From Paenibacillus sp. FSL H7-0737 (GTDB lineage: Bacteria; Bacillota; Bacilli; Paenibacillales; Paenibacillaceae), in NCBI RefSeq assembly GCF_000758545.1, contig NZ_CP009279.1, positions 558,001 through 622,000 on the forward strand: DNA of 64,000 nt. Reading direction: 5' to 3'. This document shows positions 60,002-64,000 of the stretch, piece by piece. Each line of letters starts with the position of its first letter. Within the stretch, counting starts at the first letter, position 1. Below the pieces are notes generated by a model. It did no database searches. It was not told the origin of the DNA and saw only the letters and a program-made list of their open reading frames with translations. The position numbers and the translations under genes were made by a program.

Positions 60002-61152
60002 AAAAAATCAAAAAAGGGTTGCTAGCTTGTATATCGCTATTACTTCTGGTAAGTACCTTGGGTTGTTGGGATTACGCCGAAATTGAAGATAGGGCAGTTG
60101 TAGCAGGCGTGGGCATCGATAAGGATTCTGACGGGAAGCTACTAGCAACGGTCGAAATTGTGGATACGAAAGAGGGGATGAAATCTAGTCAAGCGGGTTA
60201 TAAGATGGTTAGTCTTTCAGGAAAAACGATGTTTGATATTGTAAGAAGCATGATTTCAATCACGGGAAAGAAACTATTTTGGAGTCATTCCAAGGCGATC
60301 ATCCTCAGTGAGGAGATAGCGAAGGAAGGGGTTGTAAAAGTGATTGATTGGTACAACAGAGATACAGAAACTCGATCGGATGTATACGTGTTTGTTTCTA
60401 AAGAGAAGACGGCTCAGGAAGTAATTAATTTAAATAGCTCAACAGAAACTATTATGTCTTATGGTCTTGCTCAGCAGATGGCAATTGAACAAAATGTTAG
60501 TACGGCCCCGGTTGTGGAGATTTGGGACTTCATTGAAAAGCTGGAGACGCCCGGGGATTGTGCTATAGCTCCTCTTATTTATATCCACGAAAAAAATGGT
60601 CAGAAAAATCCGCGTGTTAGTGGAACTGCTATATTCAAAATGGACAAAATGATTGGCAAACTGAGTGGCGAAGAGACCAAGTACATGTTGTTTATTAAAG
60701 ATGAGATAAAGGGTGGGGTGTTAACCGTGAATAACGAAAAGGGAGCCCCCGACTTCACACTTGAGATTTTTTCCAATAAAACAAAAGTAAAGCCTGTTTG
60801 GGTAAACGGTAAGCTTCAATTACAGATAAATATGGTCACACATACCGGGCTTGATGAGGTAATGACTACTGAAGGATTCACTAGTCTGAATAGTAAGAAT
60901 GTTATAGAGAAGCGTGCCGCTAAGGAATTACAGAAGCATATTCTCTCTGTAATTAAAAAGTTGCAGCAGGAATATCATTCCGATATTTTTGGATTCGGAG
61001 AGATTATCTTTGAGAATATGCCTAAGACCTGGACCGAGCTAGATAAAGATTGGGAGCGGGAATTCTCTGATCTAGATGTGGTTGTAAATTCAACAGTAAT
61101 TATTGAGAGCAGTGCTCAAAACTCAAGATCTATCCAGATCCATCAAGAATAG
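59998..61152 (+). CDS. GerC-family germinant receptor lipoprotein, cluster 2
   Basis: A 384-aa Ger(x)C lipoprotein. The signal peptide ends in LLLVSTLGCWD (lipobox Cys near residue 23), followed by YAEIEDRAVVAGVGIDKDSD. Typical family segments are KKLFWSHSKAIILSEEIAKE and GEETKYMLFIKDEIKGGVL. The start overlaps the A-subunit stop, and the small D-type gene follows immediately. This cluster has the order A-C-D-B, unlike cluster 1. Confidence 0.92.
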   Translation: MKKIKKGLLACISLLLLVSTLGCWDYAEIEDRAVVAGVGIDKDSDGKLLATVEIVDTKEGMKSSQAGYKMVSLSGKTMFDIVRSMISITGKKLFWSHSKAIILSEEIAKEGVVKVIDWYNRDTETRSDVYVFVSKEKTAQEVINLNSSTETIMSYGLAQQMAIEQNVSTAPVVEIWDFIEKLETPGDCAIAPLIYIHEKNGQKNPRVSGTAIFKMDKMIGKLSGEETKYMLFIKDEIKGGVLTVNNEKGAPDFTLEIFSNKTKVKPVWVNGKLQLQINMVTHTGLDEVMTTEGFTSLNSKNVIEKRAAKELQKHILSVIKKLQQEYHSDIFGFGEIIFENMPKTWTELDKDWEREFSDLDVVVNSTVIIESSAQNSRSIQIHQE

Positions 61153-61161
61153 GTGATAAAA

Positions 61162-61365
61162 TTGGCTGTTATCGTTGTTTTGATCTACTTTTTTGTTGTA
61201 TTGATGGATCCTTACGGATTGTTAAAGCAAGGGATGAAACGGGATTTTTATGTGTGTTGTACACTATGTCTGTTTTCTTTCTGTATTGCTTTTGCATTGG
61301 CCATGAAATGGCAGCTTCCTAGTCCTTCACCTTTAATTGTAAGCTGGATCAGCAAGTTATTTTAG
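61162..61365 (+). CDS. Germinant receptor D-type small membrane subunit
   Basis: A 67-70-aa protein with two hydrophobic helices separated by a short charged loop (YGLLKQGMKRDFYVC) and a Pro/Ser-rich C-terminus. Small two-helix D subunits encoded within receptor operons modulate germinant sensitivity in Bacillus. The frame opens at a GTG (61153) overlapping its own AGGTGA; a TTG at 61162 has normal spacing to AGGTGA. It lies between gerC and gerB of cluster 2. Confidence 0.78.
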   Translation: MAVIVVLIYFFVVLMDPYGLLKQGMKRDFYVCCTLCLFSFCIAFALAMKWQLPSPSPLIVSWISKLF

Positions 61366-61391
61366 TTACAAGTCCAAGAGGAGATTTAAGC

Positions 61392-62498
61392 ATGAAAAAA
61401 GAGATCATACCCACAGGGCATTCTATAAGTATTGTTGTTCTATTTATTATTGGGACTTCACTATTCATGGGTCTGCCGGGGAAATCGGGCAACAGTAGCT
61501 GGATTGCTCTACTTTTTGCCATATCTTTAACGGTTCCCCTGCTGTTTATATACGCTAGATTTCATGTGCTTTTTCCGGGTAAGAATCTATTTGATATATT
61601 GATCATCGTATTTGGATCTATCTTTGGGAGAGTAGTTTCTTGTATGTATATATGGTACGCGCTGCATATGGGGGCCCTCGTTCTACGGAATTTTGGGGAA
61701 TTTAGTAAAACGGTTGCCTTGACAGAGACGCCTATGATTGCACCCATGTTATGCGTAGGTCTGTTATGTATTTGGGTGGTTAAGGCAGGAATTGAGGTGA
61801 TTGGGAGATGTGCTAAGCTATTTCTGCTGCTTCTTTTAGCTGAGGTTCTGTTTATTGAAATTTTAGCCATTCCCAAGCTCAAGTATCACTATTTGAAGCC
61901 TTTTCTTGCCAGTGGATGGTCACCAATATTTGCAGATACATTTGGGTCATTTACTTTTCCTTTTGCTGAAATTGTTCTTTTTATGGGAGTGTTCAGTCAT
62001 TTACCGGCAAAAGACTCAGCCAAAAAGATTCTGCTAAGCGGATTGCTGATTTCTGGTGGGGTGATTTTGCTCGTTTCTCTGCGGAATTTGCTGATTCTCA
62101 ATCCTGATATTGTTCAAAGTTTATACTTCCCCTCTTATGTAGCGGTTAGTCGGATTAATATAGGGGATTTTTTGACCCGAATGGAGGCATCATCAGCACT
62201 TGGATTTGTCATCACGATATTCATAAAGACTAGCTTATGTTTATATGTGGCTAGTGTTGGAGTCGCTAAATTATTCAAACTGAAGAGCTACCGATCCGTT
62301 GTGCTTCAGCTGGGATTGATTATGGTTTATTTCTCTCGATTTATCTTCAAGGATATTATGGAGATGCAGCATTTTGCCTATACTATTTATCCAATATATG
62401 CGCTTCCTTTTCAGGTGATTATTCCGTTGATATTGTGGATTTGTGCTGAAATTAAGGTTAGTAAAAGTAAAAATAAGCAGGTGGCATCACAGCAATAG
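61392..62498 (+). CDS. GerB-family germinant receptor permease, cluster 2
   Basis: A 368-aa permease-like B subunit with ten hydrophobic helices (HSISIVVLFIIGTSLFMGLP, SGWSPIFADTFGSFTFPFAE). It is the ligand-recognition membrane subunit of the receptor. The ATG has AGAGGAGA upstream. It is the last gene of cluster 2, placed after the C and D subunits. No terminator is obvious in the 126 bp before the next gene. Confidence 0.92.
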   Translation: MKKEIIPTGHSISIVVLFIIGTSLFMGLPGKSGNSSWIALLFAISLTVPLLFIYARFHVLFPGKNLFDILIIVFGSIFGRVVSCMYIWYALHMGALVLRNFGEFSKTVALTETPMIAPMLCVGLLCIWVVKAGIEVIGRCAKLFLLLLLAEVLFIEILAIPKLKYHYLKPFLASGWSPIFADTFGSFTFPFAEIVLFMGVFSHLPAKDSAKKILLSGLLISGGVILLVSLRNLLILNPDIVQSLYFPSYVAVSRINIGDFLTRMEASSALGFVITIFIKTSLCLYVASVGVAKLFKLKSYRSVVLQLGLIMVYFSRFIFKDIMEMQHFAYTIYPIYALPFQVIIPLILWICAEIKVSKSKNKQVASQQ

Positions 62499-62624
62499 AC
62501 CTACTTTCGAACATTCCTGATCTCTAGTAAAGATTAGGAATTCTTTGATTTTAAAACTAAACATAAGTTAGCTATAATGATAGATATATATAGAATGGTT
62601 GTTTTAGAAAAGAGGGAAACAGGT

Positions 62625-63251
62625 ATGAACATCAGCAACATCATTATGTCCTCTTATTGGGGTAGAGAGGTTAGACATAAATATATTACTCAAGGATCTA
62701 AGGCATTGGCTGTTATTTTTCCAGGTAAAAATTACTCGGCTGAACGCCCCCTGCTAGATTATGCGGCCAAAGCAGCTCGGGAACATAATTGCGATGTCCT
62801 GCTGCTTGAATATGGCTACCAGAGTGCTAGAGTAGGTTTTAAGCGTGATGAAATGATTATTCTCATTCAGGAATGTAAGGCGGCCATTGCATCTCTTCCT
62901 GAATACAAAAAGATTCTATTCATTAGCAAAAGCGTGGGTTCGGTCATAGCAGGGAGAATTGCAGAAGAGCTAGAAATACAGAAAAAGACGTCTCATCTAT
63001 ATATAACACCATTACCTGAGGCGATCCCTTTGATACAGCAGAGTCGTGGGACTGTAATTTATGGGGGAAGCGACCCTTTATTTAGCGAACAGCTTTCTGG
63101 TGAAATTAGTGGGCTTCATCATTTAAAAGTGTATAGAATCGATGATGCTAATCATAGCCTTGAGGTAGAGCAGGTCAACGAGTCACTAGCCATTCTGCTT
63201 GTTATTATTAATTTTTATCATGAATTTTTCCGTGATGCTTTAAATACATAA
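62625..63251 (+). CDS. Small alpha/beta hydrolase
   Basis: A 208-aa protein with an alpha/beta-hydrolase core: ALAVIFPGKNYSAERPLLDY, CDVLLLEYGYQSARVGFKRD, and a nucleophile elbow ILFISKSVGSVIAGRIAEE, where the usual GxSxG is S-K-S-V-G. The acid and His are probably in VIYGGSDPLFSE and IDDANHSLEVEQV. It is probably an esterase or thioesterase of unknown substrate. The ATG at 62625 has AGAGGG upstream; the frame opens at 62577. An ABM-domain gene follows. Confidence 0.82.
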   Translation: MNISNIIMSSYWGREVRHKYITQGSKALAVIFPGKNYSAERPLLDYAAKAAREHNCDVLLLEYGYQSARVGFKRDEMIILIQECKAAIASLPEYKKILFISKSVGSVIAGRIAEELEIQKKTSHLYITPLPEAIPLIQQSRGTVIYGGSDPLFSEQLSGEISGLHHLKVYRIDDANHSLEVEQVNESLAILLVIINFYHEFFRDALNT

Positions 63252-63270
63252 CCTTTGGAGGATGCTGATT

Positions 63271-63567
63271 ATGATTTTGGAAGCTGCGATGCTGCAAGTG
63301 AAGCCTGGTTTAACTACTGAATTTGAAAAAAGCTTCAAGGAGGCATCAAGCTTAATTTCTTCGATCGAAGGCTACATAGGGCATGAATTGCAACATTGCT
63401 TGGAGGATGATCATAAGTATCTACTGCTTGTGAAGTGGAGAACGCTTGAAGATCATACCATAGGATTCAGAGAATCCAGCCAGTATCAGGAATGGAAGGC
63501 GCTACTTCACCATTACTACGACCCATTTCCGGTTGTTGAGCATTTTACCCGCATTAATCTGGACTAA
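63271..63567 (+). CDS. ABM-domain monooxygenase family protein
   Basis: A 98-aa dimeric alpha/beta barrel protein with the ABM layout: MLQVKPGLTTEFEKSFKEAS, IEGYIGHELQHCLEDDHKYL and LLVKWRTLEDHTIGFRESSQ. Such proteins are small monooxygenases or haem-degrading-like enzymes of varied function. The ATG at 63271 has GGAGG ten bases upstream; the ATG at 63262 is too close to it. It follows the hydrolase by 19 bp and precedes an APH-like gene by 14 bp, so the three form an operon. Confidence 0.87.
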   Translation: MILEAAMLQVKPGLTTEFEKSFKEASSLISSIEGYIGHELQHCLEDDHKYLLLVKWRTLEDHTIGFRESSQYQEWKALLHHYYDPFPVVEHFTRINLD

Positions 63568-63581
63568 ATGGAGGCTGCCGA

Positions 63582-64000
63582 ATGAAGGCGAAGCTTGTTG
63601 GGAAAGGCAGAACAGCGGAGATCTGGCAGCATGATGATCAGAGGATTCTTAAATTGTACCTAGAGGATGTTTCAGAACAGAATATTAGCCGAGAATATAA
63701 GATCAGCCAGTTTGTGCACTCGCAGGGCGTCCGGACACCACAGCCATTTGAACTCATTTCTGAACAATCAAGACAAGGTATTGTATTTCAACAAATTAAA
63801 GGTCCCTCCCTGCTAAAGGTGATGGGTGAGAAGCCTTGGAAAGTTAGTAAGTATGCCAGAATGATGGCTAGGCTTCACTACGATTTGCATAAACTTGAAA
63901 TTACTGAGGAGATTGGACAGCAGAAGGATATGTTGAAGTGGAATATCATGGGGGCTCCAATGCTTAGTGAAGATGAGAAGTCAGCCATCCTGCGCTATCT
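63582..64000 (+). CDS. APH-family phosphotransferase, cut by right edge
   Basis: The first 139 codons are visible. The protein starts MKAKLVGKGRTAEIWQHDDQ, with a nucleotide-binding glycine loop, then ILKLYLEDVSEQNISREYKI (the Lys and Glu of the kinase fold) and GIVFQQIKGPSLLKVMGEKP. This pattern is typical of aminoglycoside phosphotransferase/choline kinase-like (APH) enzymes of unspecified substrate. The catalytic HGDLHPGN-type motif would lie beyond the edge. The ATG has GGAGG ten bases upstream and the gene is the third in a unit with a hydrolase and an ABM protein. Confidence 0.85.
   Translation, partial: MKAKLVGKGRTAEIWQHDDQRILKLYLEDVSEQNISREYKISQFVHSQGVRTPQPFELISEQSRQGIVFQQIKGPSLLKVMGEKPWKVSKYARMMARLHYDLHKLEITEEIGQQKDMLKWNIMGAPMLSEDEKSAILRY

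Overview
The window is a low-to-mid GC Firmicutes chromosome segment, most likely from Paenibacillus or a close relative. The evidence is two complete GerA-type spore germination receptor operons, a bacillithiol-associated YtxJ-type protein, the LipL lipoyl-transfer enzyme, a caa3 oxidase with the CtaG/DUF420 arrangement, strong AGGAGG ribosome binding sites with many GTG/TTG starts, and c-di-AMP (ydaO-type) riboswitches. No rRNA, tRNA, CRISPR array, transposase or prophage gene is visible. The left edge cuts an FMN-binding-type lipoprotein and the right edge cuts an APH-family phosphotransferase.

Layout. 1-6 kb: lipoprotein, CsbD, LytS/YhcK-type sensor histidine kinase, MFS transporter, TIP30-like oxidoreductase, RidA, TspO-related membrane protein. 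6-17 kb: SNF2 helicase with an unrecognised partner, a small alarmone synthetase, a double zinc-ribbon protein, a TrmB regulator, xanthine phosphoribosyltransferase, a lipid kinase, DUF4870, a class C beta-lactamase-like hydrolase, and a long structured leader before a 62-aa gene. 17.7-23.2 kb: ctaCDEF-ctaG-DUF420 (caa3 oxidase) behind ResD-like direct repeats and cre-like sites. 24-28.7 kb: a YtrA/GntR-controlled ABC transporter operon. 28.8-38.9 kb: two divergent c-di-AMP riboswitches. The rightward one precedes an unknown gene, a 36-aa membrane peptide, kdpFABC and a kinase-less, internally duplicated KdpD. The leftward one precedes three unrecognised genes, the last of which looks like a diverged ECF sigma factor. 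39-44 kb: thiol-redox genes (glutaredoxin-like, YtxJ, MerR plus thioredoxin), an SDR, a ThuA-like protein, and an ECF41 sigma factor with its AhpD-like target. 44-48 kb and 58.4-62.5 kb: two germinant receptor operons (A-B-C and A-C-D-B). Between and after them are CHAD, LipL, a nitrilase-family amidase, a MarR/nitroreductase/monooxygenase operon, a PLD-family protein, ArsR/SulP, DUF1361, an alkyltransferase-like protein, a small hydrolase and a monooxygenase.

The most interesting region is 28.8-38.9 kb. Both riboswitches have the conserved ydaO core, each is followed by an intrinsic terminator, and each is driven by the same promoter architecture (TTTACA, 18 bp, TATGAT). ydaO riboswitches are normally OFF switches: high c-di-AMP signals potassium sufficiency. 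The pair would therefore coordinate high-affinity K+ uptake with a sigma-like regulator and two unknown proteins, a K+/osmotic stress module I do not recognise as described. Other structure worth noting is an array of AGGGA-N5-TCCCT palindromes, a REP-like element present in four degenerate copies, a 46-bp perfect palindrome, FNR-like boxes, and a SulP transporter with a cysteine-rich tail.
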